Shown here one piece after another: positions 16,542 through 25,661 of a stretch of 64,000 nt of DNA. Under the pieces are notes generated by a model. The model was not told where the DNA came from and did no database searches. It was given only the letters and a program-made list of their open reading frames with translations. Position numbers and translations under genes: made by a program. Numbering within the stretch: the first letter of the stretch is position 1; every line of letters starts with the position of its first letter. The stretch lies in NCBI GenBank assembly GCA_903907075.1, contig CAIVMQ010000085.1:22225-86224 (forward strand). Reading direction: 5' to 3'. The stretch comes from an uncultured Bacteroidia bacterium. Lineage in GTDB: Bacteria; Bacteroidota; Bacteroidia; Bacteroidales; Prolixibacteraceae.

Positions 16542-17318
16542 ATGGTAACCCGCGAATTAGTCGAAAATCTTCGATTGGCGTATAGTGAATTTCGAGTGGC
16601 ATTTAAGTACGCTCCATTTAGTAGTGACATTTCCATTAAAATGACTTTTGAACACATCGAGAGAGTAGTCCAGAATAGTATGCTTCTGGCCGATAATCTT
16701 GAGCTCAATGAAAATGAGAGAGCAATAGCAGAATTAACAGCTCAATTTCATGATATTGGAAGGTTATGGATTATGCTTCCGGAAAATTCAGAAAGTAAAA
16801 TTAGCGATCATGCTGAGGCTAGTATTGAATATCTTAACAATACTGCCGCATTTAAAATACTAGACGAGACAAGTCAAAATATTATTATTCAAGTAATAAA
16901 AAATCACAACAAGTCACATATTCCTGATAATCAAGGGGATTCAATTGTTTTTTATACAAAACTATTACGTGATGCAGATAAGCTTGAGGTATGGAGATCA
17001 ACCTCAGAATACATCAAGAATAGATCTGGCAAGCCTGCAATTACTAACGATTTAAACCTCTCTCAGAAAGCAGTAGTAACCCATGCATTCTGCCAAATAA
17101 TTATCGAAGGAGGGATTCCAAATAAAGAAGATCTGATCACATTTCATGACTTTATAATCTTTCAGATGTCATGGGTCTTTGACTTACATTACAAAAAAAG
17201 TTTTCAGATATTAAACCAACAACAATATATCCGTCATCTTTACGATTCATTACCAAAAAATGATCATGTTATTGAAATCTATAGAATGATCAGAATCTAC
17301 ATTGAGAATAGGATATAA
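16542..17318 (+). CDS. HD-domain phosphohydrolase
   Basis: This 258-residue soluble protein has the metal-binding set of the HD superfamily: His38 in FEHIERV, the His70-Asp71 pair in FHDIGRL and Asp144 in LLRDADKLEVW. A further NHNKSH (121-126) lies between, as in HDIG/GdpP-type and (p)ppGpp- or nucleotide-hydrolysing subfamilies. No other domain is attached, and the substrate cannot be told from sequence. It stands alone on the plus strand with its own candidate promoter. Expected cytosolic. Confidence 0.82.
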   Translation: MVTRELVENLRLAYSEFRVAFKYAPFSSDISIKMTFEHIERVVQNSMLLADNLELNENERAIAELTAQFHDIGRLWIMLPENSESKISDHAEASIEYLNNTAAFKILDETSQNIIIQVIKNHNKSHIPDNQGDSIVFYTKLLRDADKLEVWRSTSEYIKNRSGKPAITNDLNLSQKAVVTHAFCQIIIEGGIPNKEDLITFHDFIIFQMSWVFDLHYKKSFQILNQQQYIRHLYDSLPKNDHVIEIYRMIRIYIENRI

Positions 17319-17427
17319 AGGGAAATATATTTTCCAAATAAATCTATCGAAATCTGAGATGAGTAATAATGAATTTAAGATTATCCGTCAAAGGTTACGG
17401 ATAAATTAAAATCTATCTGAATTAACT

Positions 17428-18774
17428 ATGTACGCGATCATCGATGTAGAAACAACCGGGACAGCGGCACTCTACGGTAAATTAACGGAGATTGCAATTA
17501 TAATTCATAATGGGACAACGGTAACAGAGACATACAATACGCTAATTAATCCCGAGTGTAACATCCCCTATCACATTACCCGATTAACAGGAATAACGAA
17601 TGAAATGGTGGCGGGAGCTCCCAAATTTTATGAAATCGCAAAGAAAATCATTGAATTAACAGCGGGAAAAATATTTGTTGCCCATAATGCTACATTTGAT
17701 TATTCTTTTGTAAGAGAAGAATTTAAGCGGCTGGGATACGATTTTAAGCGAAATACCATTTGTACAGTAAAACTTGGGAGGAAACTATTACCCGGGCATC
17801 AATCCTATTCATTAGGGAATATATGTGCCGATCTTGGAATAAAAATCACCGACCGTCATCGAGCAATAGGCGATGCCTTGGCAACTGCAAAACTGTTTGA
17901 AATTTTAATCCAACAAAATAACCTACTTGAATCCTCACTCTTTTTAACCAAAGCATATCCACTACCCAAAGAGAAGATCGATTTAATTCCTGCCAAAACA
18001 GGTATTTATTATTTTTATAATTCAAGTGACACCATTATTTATATTGGAAAGAGTAAAGATATTCATCAGCGGGTACTAACACATCTGAGTAACTCTCAAA
18101 CAAAGAAAGCGATTGAGATGCGCGATAAAATAGCAGATGTCTCGTGGGAAGAGACCGGAAGTGAATTGGTTGCACTCTTACTCGAATCGTCAGAAATAAA
18201 AAAACACAAGCCACTATATAACAGGAGTCAAAGAAGATCAGTATTTAACTTTGGTTTATTCTCATCCGTAGATCCACAGGGATATATTAACCTGAAAATT
18301 ACCCGGATTGAGCACGATGATATCCCACTTACAACTTTTCATTTTCAAGAAGAGGGGTTAGAATTTCTTCATGATTTAGTCCAAAAATATGGATTATGCC
18401 AAAAATTATGTCATCTTGATCATAACTCGGGGGGGTGTTTTCAGGCTCAGCTTAATGAGTGTCGCGGAGCATGCACGGGTCTTGAATCTGCAGAGAATTA
18501 CAATATTCGTGTCAATAAATCGATACATCCTCTAAGTTTTAGATCCTCAAATTTCTTTATCCTTGAAAATGGTCGCGACAGCTCTGAGAATGCTGTGATT
18601 AAGATTGCAAATGGAAGATATGTTGGATTTGGATACCTCTTAATAGAGGAATCCGCTTCGGATATTTCCGCTCTACACGATTGCATCAAACAATATCTTG
18701 ATAATCGCGATACCCATAGTATAATTAAGGGGTACATAAACAAGAATAAACACTTGAAAATATTAGAGTTATAA
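17428..18774 (+). CDS. DnaQ-like exonuclease fused to a GIY-YIG / UvrC-like nuclease
   Basis: A 448-residue two-nuclease fusion. Residues 1-165 are a DEDDh 3'-5' exonuclease like the DNA polymerase III epsilon subunit: DVETTG (6-11), HNATFDYSF (86-94) and HRAIGDALAT (144-153). From 185 a GIY-YIG endonuclease domain follows (TGIYYFYN at 191, YIGKS at 205, QRV at 214, then LLESSEIKKHKPLYN at 251), as in UvrC and Cho. Five cysteines at 324, 328, 337, 345 and 349 follow. The last three are spaced 8 and 4, like three cluster-binding cysteines of E. coli UvrC as I recall them. Fusions of this kind are known in several phyla, probably for excision repair. It lies next to a converging photolyase gene, another DNA repair gene. 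Confidence 0.88.
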   Translation: MYAIIDVETTGTAALYGKLTEIAIIIHNGTTVTETYNTLINPECNIPYHITRLTGITNEMVAGAPKFYEIAKKIIELTAGKIFVAHNATFDYSFVREEFKRLGYDFKRNTICTVKLGRKLLPGHQSYSLGNICADLGIKITDRHRAIGDALATAKLFEILIQQNNLLESSLFLTKAYPLPKEKIDLIPAKTGIYYFYNSSDTIIYIGKSKDIHQRVLTHLSNSQTKKAIEMRDKIADVSWEETGSELVALLLESSEIKKHKPLYNRSQRRSVFNFGLFSSVDPQGYINLKITRIEHDDIPLTTFHFQEEGLEFLHDLVQKYGLCQKLCHLDHNSGGCFQAQLNECRGACTGLESAENYNIRVNKSIHPLSFRSSNFFILENGRDSSENAVIKIANGRYVGFGYLLIEESASDISALHDCIKQYLDNRDTHSIIKGYINKNKHLKILEL

Positions 18775-18777
18775 GTA

Positions 18778-20103
18778 TCAATCCTCTACGAAACCCATTC
18801 CTTCAGCATACCTCTTAAGTGCTCTTTCGCGGGCAAACTTGTGTTCTACAATAGGCTTTACATAATCCGAGGTATCGAATTCGGGAACCCATTTACGAAT
18901 ATACTCATTGTGGGGATCAAATTTCTTAGCTTGTAATTCTGGATTGAATATTCTAAAATATGGAGCAGCATCACAACCAGAACCAGCTGCCCATTGCCAT
19001 CCGCCATTATTGGAGGCCAAATCATAATCATCAAGTTTACTGGCAAAATATGTTTCTCCCCAGCGCCAATCAATCAAAAGATGCTTACATAAAAAACTCG
19101 CAGTTACCATTCTGGATCGGTTATGCATAAATCCAGTTTGATTCAGTTCGCGCATTCCGGCATCGACCATTGGATAACCGGTCTTACCATGACACCAAGC
19201 ATTAAAATGATCAAGATTATTTTCCCATCGTATATTATCATATATTGGCTTAAAAGCCCGCGTTGCAACATGAGGAAAGTACCAAAGAATCTGACTGTAA
19301 AAATTACGCCAGATCAGTTCAGAGAGAAAAGTTTCCGAATGAAGCAGAGAAAGAGCAGTAACTTTACGAATGCTAATGGTACCAAAACGAAGATGTACAC
19401 TAAGTTTCGAAGTACCATTTCGTGCAGGAAAATCCCTGTTTTCAGCATACCGCTCCAACAACATCTGAGGAAGGGCTTTTGACGGGAAAGTTATATTGAC
19501 AGGTTCAAATCCGAGCATCTCAATGCTCATCATTGGCAGTGGTTTAATCCGTATAAAATTGTGAAAATAATGTGATGTATTTAATGTTTTTACCATCTCC
19601 ATATTAAACTTCTCAAGAAATTTATTCTTGTAAGGGGTAAATACGGTATACGGTTTTCCATCTGCCTTTACCAATTCATCCTTCTCAAAAAGCACATGAT
19701 CTTTATAAGAATGGTACTCTATCTTATTAATTTTTAAGAATCTTTCCACATGAAGATCACGATAAACAGAGTATGGCTCATAATCGCGGTTGGCATACAC
19801 ACTACAAATATGAAACTCTTCGGCCATTTTTTTGAAAATATCCTGAGGTCTGCCATGAGCAATATATAGGCTAGATCCAATTTTTTCCAATGAATCCTTA
19901 ATGCCTATTAAAGCTTTATAAATAAAATTAACCCTAAAATCAGGCCTAACCTCCAATCTCTCAAGGATATCTGGATTAAATATAAACAACGGCAATACAT
20001 TCTCACGTGTTTTAAGGGCATGATATAGAGCTGTATTGTCCTCAAGCCTTAAATCACGACGCATCCAGAATATATTTACAACAGGCTTATCCTTTTTAAT
20101 CAT
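18778..20103 (-). CDS. phrB: Deoxyribodipyrimidine photolyase / cryptochrome
   Basis: This 441-residue protein matches class I CPD photolyases: FWMRRDLRLEDNTAL at the N-terminus (antenna domain), and in the FAD domain ENRDFPARNGTSKLSVHLRFGTIS, ELIWRNFYSQIL, GKTGYPMVDAGMREL, GFMHNRSRMVTASFLCKHLLIDWRWGE and SNNGGWQWAAGSGCDAAPYFRIFNP. The tryptophans of the electron-transfer chain and FAD-binding residues appear intact. It uses blue light to reverse UV pyrimidine dimers, suggesting an organism exposed to light at least at times. It starts at ATG 20103 and its 3' end meets the exonuclease/GIY-YIG gene 3 bases away. The full length suggests it is active. Confidence 0.93.
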   Translation of the reverse strand: MIKKDKPVVNIFWMRRDLRLEDNTALYHALKTRENVLPLFIFNPDILERLEVRPDFRVNFIYKALIGIKDSLEKIGSSLYIAHGRPQDIFKKMAEEFHICSVYANRDYEPYSVYRDLHVERFLKINKIEYHSYKDHVLFEKDELVKADGKPYTVFTPYKNKFLEKFNMEMVKTLNTSHYFHNFIRIKPLPMMSIEMLGFEPVNITFPSKALPQMLLERYAENRDFPARNGTSKLSVHLRFGTISIRKVTALSLLHSETFLSELIWRNFYSQILWYFPHVATRAFKPIYDNIRWENNLDHFNAWCHGKTGYPMVDAGMRELNQTGFMHNRSRMVTASFLCKHLLIDWRWGETYFASKLDDYDLASNNGGWQWAAGSGCDAAPYFRIFNPELQAKKFDPHNEYIRKWVPEFDTSDYVKPIVEHKFARERALKRYAEGMGFVED

Positions 20104-20237
20104 TCAATGTTTAATTTATTAGTAGACAGATTAAAGTACAAAATTAATAGAATATTGGAATATACTAAAAAGCCGAAAACAAAACATATTTTTGTAAATA
20201 ATAATTTTTAAGATGATTAACTTTAATTGGCACAGTT

Positions 20238-21305
20238 ATGAGAGACCGCGGGTTTGCAAGTGACAATAATTCGGGAATTGATCCACATATTTTACGTGCA
20301 ATTGAGGAAGCTAATAATGGTCATGCCATCGGCTATGGAGATGATAGATGGACTGCTGAAGCAATAACCCTATTTAAGAAAGAATTTGGTGAGTCTACTG
20401 AGGTGTATTTGGTTTTAACAGGTACCGGTGCTAATATTCTTGGGATACAATCGGCAGTTAGCTCTTTTAATTCTATATTTTGTGCAGAAACAGCTCATAT
20501 ACAAGTTGATGAATGTGGTGCCCCAGAAAAATTCACAGGAAGCAAACTAATTCCAATAGCTACACGCAATGGGAAAATTACCCCGGGCGCTATTGAGAAG
20601 CACCTCCACGGATTTGGATTCGAGCATCATTCGCAGCCCGGATTGATTAGTATAACGCAAGCAAGTGAGCTTGGAACGGTGTACAGTGTAAGTGAGATTC
20701 GTGAATTAGCTGATCTTGCGCACAAACATGGGATGTATTTGCATATGGATGGAGCGCGTATATCAAATGCTGCGGTCTCCTTAGGATTGCCTTTTAAAGC
20801 TTTTACACGAGATGCCGGTGTTGACATGCTCTCATTTGGCGGAACAAAAAATGGTATGATGATTGGCGAAGCGGTATTATTTTTTAATTCTGCATTATCA
20901 GCCCATACGAAATACTACAGAAAGCAAGCGGCCCAGCTCTATTCAAAAATGCGCTTTGTTGGTGCCCAATTTATCCCCTATCTCCGGAATGAAATTTGGA
21001 AAAAAAATGCTACACATTCAAACAGAATGGCCAAAATCCTTGAAAAGGAAGTGGCCAAATTACATGGAATTACAATAACCCAGTTAGTCCAGGCAAATGG
21101 TGTCTTTGCTATTGTCCCTAAGTCTATAATTGCCAAGTTACAAGAGGAATATTTTTTTTACATGTGGGATGAATCGACGAATGAGGTAAGATGGATGACC
21201 TCCTTTGATACCAAAGAAGAGGATATTTTCAACTTTACCAAAATATTAGGCAGTTTATTAGGCGAATACCCTGCAACTAATTCTGTTCCAAAGGCACTTA
21301 AATAA
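20238..21305 (+). CDS. Low-specificity threonine aldolase family PLP enzyme
   Basis: A 355-residue fold-type I PLP enzyme. Key motifs are ASDNNSGIDPHILRAI at the start, TGTGANILGI (61-70), TAHIQVDECGAPE (85-97), HMDGARISNAA (169-179) and the PLP lysine Lys204 in SFGGTKNGMM (199-208). These are those of L-threonine aldolase (glycine plus acetaldehyde) and L-allo-threonine aldolase. Substrate stereospecificity cannot be read from this. It is followed 6 bases later by a rhomboid protease gene, suggesting co-transcription without a functional link I can see. Confidence 0.87.
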   Translation: MRDRGFASDNNSGIDPHILRAIEEANNGHAIGYGDDRWTAEAITLFKKEFGESTEVYLVLTGTGANILGIQSAVSSFNSIFCAETAHIQVDECGAPEKFTGSKLIPIATRNGKITPGAIEKHLHGFGFEHHSQPGLISITQASELGTVYSVSEIRELADLAHKHGMYLHMDGARISNAAVSLGLPFKAFTRDAGVDMLSFGGTKNGMMIGEAVLFFNSALSAHTKYYRKQAAQLYSKMRFVGAQFIPYLRNEIWKKNATHSNRMAKILEKEVAKLHGITITQLVQANGVFAIVPKSIIAKLQEEYFFYMWDESTNEVRWMTSFDTKEEDIFNFTKILGSLLGEYPATNSVPKALK

Positions 21306-21310
21306 CTTGA

Positions 21311-22012
21311 ATGACAATACTTAAGCGATATTATCCCGGCAGTTATTCTGACAGGCAATACCAACTTGATAAACGAATCGTTCGCCATGCCTTATTTATA
21401 TCCAGTGCATTTGTAATTATTTTATGGCTTGTCAAAATTTTTGAGTTTGAGTTTAATTTTGAGATTTATAATTGGGGTATATTGCCTCATACAGCCATCG
21501 GATTACGCGGATTAATTTTTGCTCCGCTTATTCATGCAGATTTTGATCATTTAATCGCCAATTCATTTCCTCTATTTATTCTCACATTCACCCTGTTCTT
21601 TTTTTATCGAAATTCGGCCTACTTAATTTTTTTCCTGATCTATATTTTTTCGGGTTTATTTGTCTGGATAGTAGGGCGTGAGGTGATACATATTGGGGCA
21701 AGTGGTGTTATTTATGGCCTGGCAGGATTTTTATTTTTGAGCGGAATAATCAGTTATAATATAAGGCTGCTAACCATCTCAATGATTGTAGCGCTCTTCT
21801 ATGGTGGACTCTTCTGGGGAATATTCCCCTACAAGCCTCATATCTCGTGGGAATCACATTTATGGGGTGGTTTATCCGGATTAGGTTTAGCATTGCTATT
21901 TCGCAAATCGGCCCCGTCGAACAGCCAATTTGATTCTGAGGAAGAGGATCAGGATCAAGATGATGAGTATAATTTCGAACCCGATTCGGATCAAAGAGAA
22001 GAGCTGCATTAA
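21311..22012 (+). CDS. Rhomboid-family intramembrane serine protease
   Basis: This 233-residue protein has about six membrane segments. The catalytic pair is Ser131 in GASGVIYGLAGF and His183 in SWESHLWGG, the standard rhomboid dyad. HADFDHLIANSFPL (75-88) matches the conserved loop. It ends in a very acidic tail (SEEEDQDQDDEY, about 209-220), which probably sits in the cytosol and is not part of the catalytic core. Substrates are unknown. It follows the aldolase gene by 6 bases. Confidence 0.9.
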   Translation: MTILKRYYPGSYSDRQYQLDKRIVRHALFISSAFVIILWLVKIFEFEFNFEIYNWGILPHTAIGLRGLIFAPLIHADFDHLIANSFPLFILTFTLFFFYRNSAYLIFFLIYIFSGLFVWIVGREVIHIGASGVIYGLAGFLFLSGIISYNIRLLTISMIVALFYGGLFWGIFPYKPHISWESHLWGGLSGLGLALLFRKSAPSNSQFDSEEEDQDQDDEYNFEPDSDQREELH

Positions 22013-22031
22013 GCAACTCATAATTTTATTG

Positions 22032-22039
22032 TACTTTTG
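22032..22039 (+). promoter_or_regulatory. Candidate -7 box for the nusB gene
   Basis: TACTTTTG is an exact TAnnTTTG box 41 bases before the nusB start. I see no TTG at a proper distance upstream, so it is partly supported. Confidence 0.35.
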
Positions 22040-22079
22040 CGTGCTGAATTAATTAGTAAAAACCAGTTCTGTTTAAATT

Positions 22080-23027
22080 ATGATAAGTCGAAGGATAATC
22101 CGTACTAAAGTGCTGCAAATATTATATGCGCACGTTTCATCCCCCGAAAAAACTATTACACAATCTGAATCTGAACTCCATTTCAGTATTAAAAAAACCT
22201 ACGACTTATATCATTTGCTATTTGCCATTCTTGGTGAATTAAGCGATTTTGCTAATGAGCGGATCGAATCACGAAAACTAAAGAATCTACCGACAGAAGA
22301 AGATTTAAATCCAAATCTTAAATTCATCAATAACAGACTAATAATCAGGCTTAAATCCGATATAAGCCTAACCGAATATTTAAAAGCCAATAAGCTTAGC
22401 TGGTCTAATTACCCCGATCTAATTCGTGGTATTTATAACTCACTTATAGAATCTGAATTATACAATGAGTATATTAACTCTTCGACTGATGATTTTCAAA
22501 GTGACCGACGTTTCTGTGAAGAGTTTTTTAGTAATATATTGGTTAATAGCGAAATAATGCTCAATGAACTTGAAGAACAGAGTATTTATTGGAATGATGA
22601 TCTTGACTTTACAATCTCTATGGTAATCAAGACTGTCAAGAAATTTAAAGGGCAGGATGACCAAAATGAATATTTAATGTCGCTCTATAAAGATCAGGAG
22701 GATCAAGAATTCACCTCTAAATTATTCAGACAAGCTATCGCCAATAATATAGAAAACAGAAAGATCATTGAAAACTACACTAAAAATTGGGATGTAGATA
22801 GAGTCGCGATAATGGATATTTTAATTATGCAGCTGGCTCTTACAGAGTTAATGGAATTCCCCTCCATTCCAATTAAGGTAACACTTAACGAATACATTGA
22901 ATTAGCAAAATATTATAGCACAACCAAGAGTAGTACTTTTATTAATGGTGTACTGGATCGTATTACGAAAGATTTTAAAGAAGAGGGTAAGATTATTAAA
23001 GCAGGAAGAGGACTGTTTGAAGGCTAA
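22080..23027 (+). CDS. nusB: Transcription antitermination protein NusB (long form)
   Basis: At 315 residues this is the long NusB of Bacteroidia; usual NusB has about 140 residues. The N-terminal MISRRIIRTKVLQILYAH is the classic NusB start with its RNA-binding arginine-rich part. A middle insertion (about 70-200) is specific to this phylum. The C-terminal half carries FTSKLFRQAI, YTKNWDVDRVAIMDILIMQLALTEL and IPIKVTLNEYIELAKYYSTTKSSTFINGVLDRI, the conserved NusB helices that bind NusE (S10). It acts in rRNA transcription and heads the DUF1573-yajC-ybbR-coaE cluster typical of Bacteroidota. Confidence 0.93.
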   Translation: MISRRIIRTKVLQILYAHVSSPEKTITQSESELHFSIKKTYDLYHLLFAILGELSDFANERIESRKLKNLPTEEDLNPNLKFINNRLIIRLKSDISLTEYLKANKLSWSNYPDLIRGIYNSLIESELYNEYINSSTDDFQSDRRFCEEFFSNILVNSEIMLNELEEQSIYWNDDLDFTISMVIKTVKKFKGQDDQNEYLMSLYKDQEDQEFTSKLFRQAIANNIENRKIIENYTKNWDVDRVAIMDILIMQLALTELMEFPSIPIKVTLNEYIELAKYYSTTKSSTFINGVLDRITKDFKEEGKIIKAGRGLFEG

Positions 23028-23069
23028 AGTTATTCTATACTAAATTCGCAAAAAAAGTGAGAAAATTAC

Positions 23070-23624
23070 GTGCAATACCAAAAGACTAAATACAAAATAT
23101 TATTGGGAACACATTCGACATCCAAATTAAAGGTAGGTAAATATCTAATTTTTGAAATAAAAAATCTCATATTCAGCAACTTATCAGTCTGTATTTTTAT
23201 TTTAGCTACCCTTCAATTTTGCTGTATATCATCACCCAATAAACCTGTAAGTAAAGGGTTAGAACCAAAAGCAAAAAATAGCCCTGGAAGAATTGTATTT
23301 AATCAGGAAATTCATAATTTTGGTACCTTAATAGATGGAGAGATTGTTTCTTATTCATTTGTCTTTAGAAACACGGGAGGATCTTCATTCCGACTAGTTA
23401 AGGGAGAAAAATCGTGTGGCTGTATTGAGATTCAGTTTAATTTAAATGAAATTCTACCGGGAGATTCGTCAACTGTAGAACTGATTTACAATAGTTCGGA
23501 TGAATGGGGTAATATAATTAAAGAGGCGGTAATCGAAACTTCACTTGGAGAAAGGAAGGAGTTACAAATTGGAGCCTATATAGATAATAAACAAATCAAT
23601 AACCTTTTAAATACGCAAAAATGA
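23070..23624 (+). CDS. DUF1573 domain lipoprotein
   Basis: This 184-residue protein starts at GTG (23070); no in-frame ATG is available before the mature domain. An N-terminal hydrophobic stretch ends at cysteines (ATLQFCC, near 50-51), so it is probably exported and perhaps lipid-modified. The mature part is a DUF1573 immunoglobulin-like domain: FNQEIHNFGTLIDGEIVSYSFVFRNTGG...L...SCGC. The Cys-Gly-Cys after Ser is a typical feature. The domain resembles MSP/ASPM-type Ig domains. Its stop overlaps the yajC start, so both are translated together. The biological role is not defined. Confidence 0.8.
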   Translation: MQYQKTKYKILLGTHSTSKLKVGKYLIFEIKNLIFSNLSVCIFILATLQFCCISSPNKPVSKGLEPKAKNSPGRIVFNQEIHNFGTLIDGEIVSYSFVFRNTGGSSFRLVKGEKSCGCIEIQFNLNEILPGDSSTVELIYNSSDEWGNIIKEAVIETSLGERKELQIGAYIDNKQINNLLNTQK

Positions 23625-23944
23625 GTTCTATTTTATTTATTACAGCCCAAGCAGCGCCGCAGGCAGGAGCCTCATCGGCAAACATGTTGCTAATGATGGG
23701 TTTGATGATTGTCGTTTTTTATTTCTTTATGATACGCCCGCAAATGAAGCGACAAAAAGAGATGGCAAAGTTTCGTTCAGCACTTCAGAAAGGCGATAAA
23801 GTTGTTACCACAGGCGGAATCTATGGTAAAATTGATGAGATCAAAGAAAATATCATTATACTTGAAGTTGCACCAAACATTAAATTAAAAGTAGATAAGA
23901 GTGTGGTTCTGAATGATATGTCGGATGCTCCTATTCAGAAATAG
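23621..23944 (+). CDS. yajC: Preprotein translocase subunit YajC
   Basis: The 107-residue protein has one membrane helix (about 20-41), then IRPQMKRQKEMAKFRSALQKGDKVVTTGGIYGKID, the hallmark segment of YajC. It is the small partner of SecDF in the Sec export system. It overlaps the preceding DUF1573 gene by four bases (ATGA). A hairpin follows between it and ybbR. Confidence 0.95.
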   Translation: MSSILFITAQAAPQAGASSANMLLMMGLMIVVFYFFMIRPQMKRQKEMAKFRSALQKGDKVVTTGGIYGKIDEIKENIIILEVAPNIKLKVDKSVVLNDMSDAPIQK

Positions 23945-24018
23945 TTTGATAAAATGGATTTAATTATACGCCAATTGAATTTTAATTAATTGGTGTTTAA
24001 TAAATTACGGTGATTTCT

Positions 24019-24043
24019 GAAAGGCTGGGTAACCGGCCTTTTT
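24019..24043 (+). terminator. Hairpin after yajC (terminator or attenuator)
   Basis: AAGGCTGG and CCGGCCTT pair (one T-G wobble) around the tetraloop GTAA and are followed by TTT. It lies 23 bases before ybbR, so it may partly end the nusB-yajC transcript. Confidence 0.5.
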
Positions 24044-24065
24044 GCTACGTAAATAAACGATATGT

Positions 24066-25055
24066 ATGCCTGAACGAGTTATTGCATTTATTAGGAGTGA
24101 GATTAAAGCTATTCGCAACGGCAAGGTATTTATTTTTCTTGCGTGCCTTGTTTTAGCTACATTTCTATGGTTTCTAAATGCCCTTGAGAAACATTATACG
24201 GATCATATATCTGTCCGGGTAAGCTATGTTAATTTACCTCAAAAAAAGGAGCTTACAGGGTATTTACCCAATCATTTAGACCTTACGGTTGATGCACTTG
24301 GCTATACCTTACTTCGTTATAAACTTAGGTTAGTCCTCTCTCCTCTACTTATTGATGTAAATGAACTATCGAATAATTATTTGACAACTAATTTTAGTTC
24401 AAAATATTCTATCTCAACAAATGGCCATAAGGAGGAATTCGCTAAACAGATTAATAATGAAATAAAAATTATTTCCATAAAGCCAGATTCTTTAAATTTT
24501 AAGGTTAGCCATATAACTGAAAAAATGGTCCAAGTAGCTCCAAATGTCAAGTCCTCTTTTGCTCGTGAATATGTTCTTCAGAAGCGGCCTACATCAAAAC
24601 CAGAGTCTATTTTAATAAGCGGTCCTGACGAAATTATTGATACAATTAAAGTAATTAATACAAAACTTATTGAACTTAAGAATTTATCTCAAAGCCTAAT
24701 ACGTGATGCTGATCTAATTTTTCCTGAGGAGATTCATTCTGATATAAGTAAAGTTTCTGTGCAAATAACAGTTGAACAATCGACCGAAGCAAAATTCGAA
24801 ATCCCTATTGAAATTTTAAACCAACCCAAAGATATTCTAATTAAAAGCTTTCCTTCAAAAGTGAAAATTACCTGTCGAGTAGGAGTAAGCCAATTTAATA
24901 AGCTTAATAAAGAAAGCTTTAAGGCTTTCATAAATTTTTCTGAGCGTAACGCACAACTTACCAAGTTGCCGGTAATTCTCAATAATTTACCTGAAAATAT
25001 TCTCTCAATGGACTATTTTCCCAAAGAGGTAGATTATATCATTGAGCATAAATAA
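24066..25055 (+). CDS. YbbR/CdaR-like domain protein
   Basis: A 329-residue protein with one N-terminal membrane helix (about 20-40, VFIFLACLVLATFLWFLNA) and an extracytoplasmic beta-rich part with at least two YbbR-like repeats (VRVSYVNLPQKKELTGYLPNHLDLTVDALG, then PIEILNQPKDILIKSFPSKVKIT). In Firmicutes, YbbR (CdaR) regulates the diadenylate cyclase CdaA. In Bacteroidota the gene lies in this conserved cluster with coaE, but no cyclase is adjacent here. Role inferred only from the domain. Confidence 0.85.
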   Translation: MPERVIAFIRSEIKAIRNGKVFIFLACLVLATFLWFLNALEKHYTDHISVRVSYVNLPQKKELTGYLPNHLDLTVDALGYTLLRYKLRLVLSPLLIDVNELSNNYLTTNFSSKYSISTNGHKEEFAKQINNEIKIISIKPDSLNFKVSHITEKMVQVAPNVKSSFAREYVLQKRPTSKPESILISGPDEIIDTIKVINTKLIELKNLSQSLIRDADLIFPEEIHSDISKVSVQITVEQSTEAKFEIPIEILNQPKDILIKSFPSKVKITCRVGVSQFNKLNKESFKAFINFSERNAQLTKLPVILNNLPENILSMDYFPKEVDYIIEHK

Positions 25056-25061
25056 GATTAA

Positions 25062-25661
25062 ATGGTTAAAGTTGGCATTACAGGTGGTATTGGCAGCGGA
25101 AAAAGTACGATTTCCGAGATCTTTAAGCTATTGAAGATACCGGTTTTTCATGCCGATCTGGAAGCAAGGCACCTTCAAAACAACGATATAAATATTAAAA
25201 CACTTATTTGTAATCTTTTGGGAAGTACAAGTTATACTTCCGACGGAATTCTAGATCGACAAAAAGTAGCTGCCATTATTTTTAATGATAAGAACAAGTT
25301 GGCTTCTATGAACAAAATTATTCATCCGGCAGTTAAATTAAGGTTTTTGGAATGGTGCCTGAAATACCAAGACAAACCCTATATCCTTTATGAGGCTGCA
25401 ATATTACTTGAGAGCGGGCAATCAAAAGATTTTGATCAGATTATTTTAGTTTTAGCTGACGAAAAAACGCGTATATCTCGCATTGTTAAGCGGGATCTGA
25501 CAAATGAGATACATATTAAGCAGCGGATTTCAAATCAAATGGCAGACTTTGAAAAGGTTATCTTAGCAGATTATATAATCGAAAATAATGAGAATAGCTT
25601 ACTTATACCGCAAATATTAAAAATAGATCAACAAATCAGAGAATATGGCAAAACTAGGTAA
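25062..25661 (+). CDS. coaE: Dephospho-CoA kinase
   Basis: This 199-residue cytosolic enzyme phosphorylates dephospho-CoA in the last step of coenzyme A synthesis. It has the P-loop GITGGIGSGKSTI (residues 4-16), FHADLEARHL (about 29-38) and a lid region with the sequence LADEKTRISRIVKRD, typical of CoaE. It starts 6 bases after ybbR and its 3' end overlaps the following gene by 17 bases. Confidence 0.95.
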   Translation: MVKVGITGGIGSGKSTISEIFKLLKIPVFHADLEARHLQNNDINIKTLICNLLGSTSYTSDGILDRQKVAAIIFNDKNKLASMNKIIHPAVKLRFLEWCLKYQDKPYILYEAAILLESGQSKDFDQIILVLADEKTRISRIVKRDLTNEIHIKQRISNQMADFEKVILADYIIENNENSLLIPQILKIDQQIREYGKTR

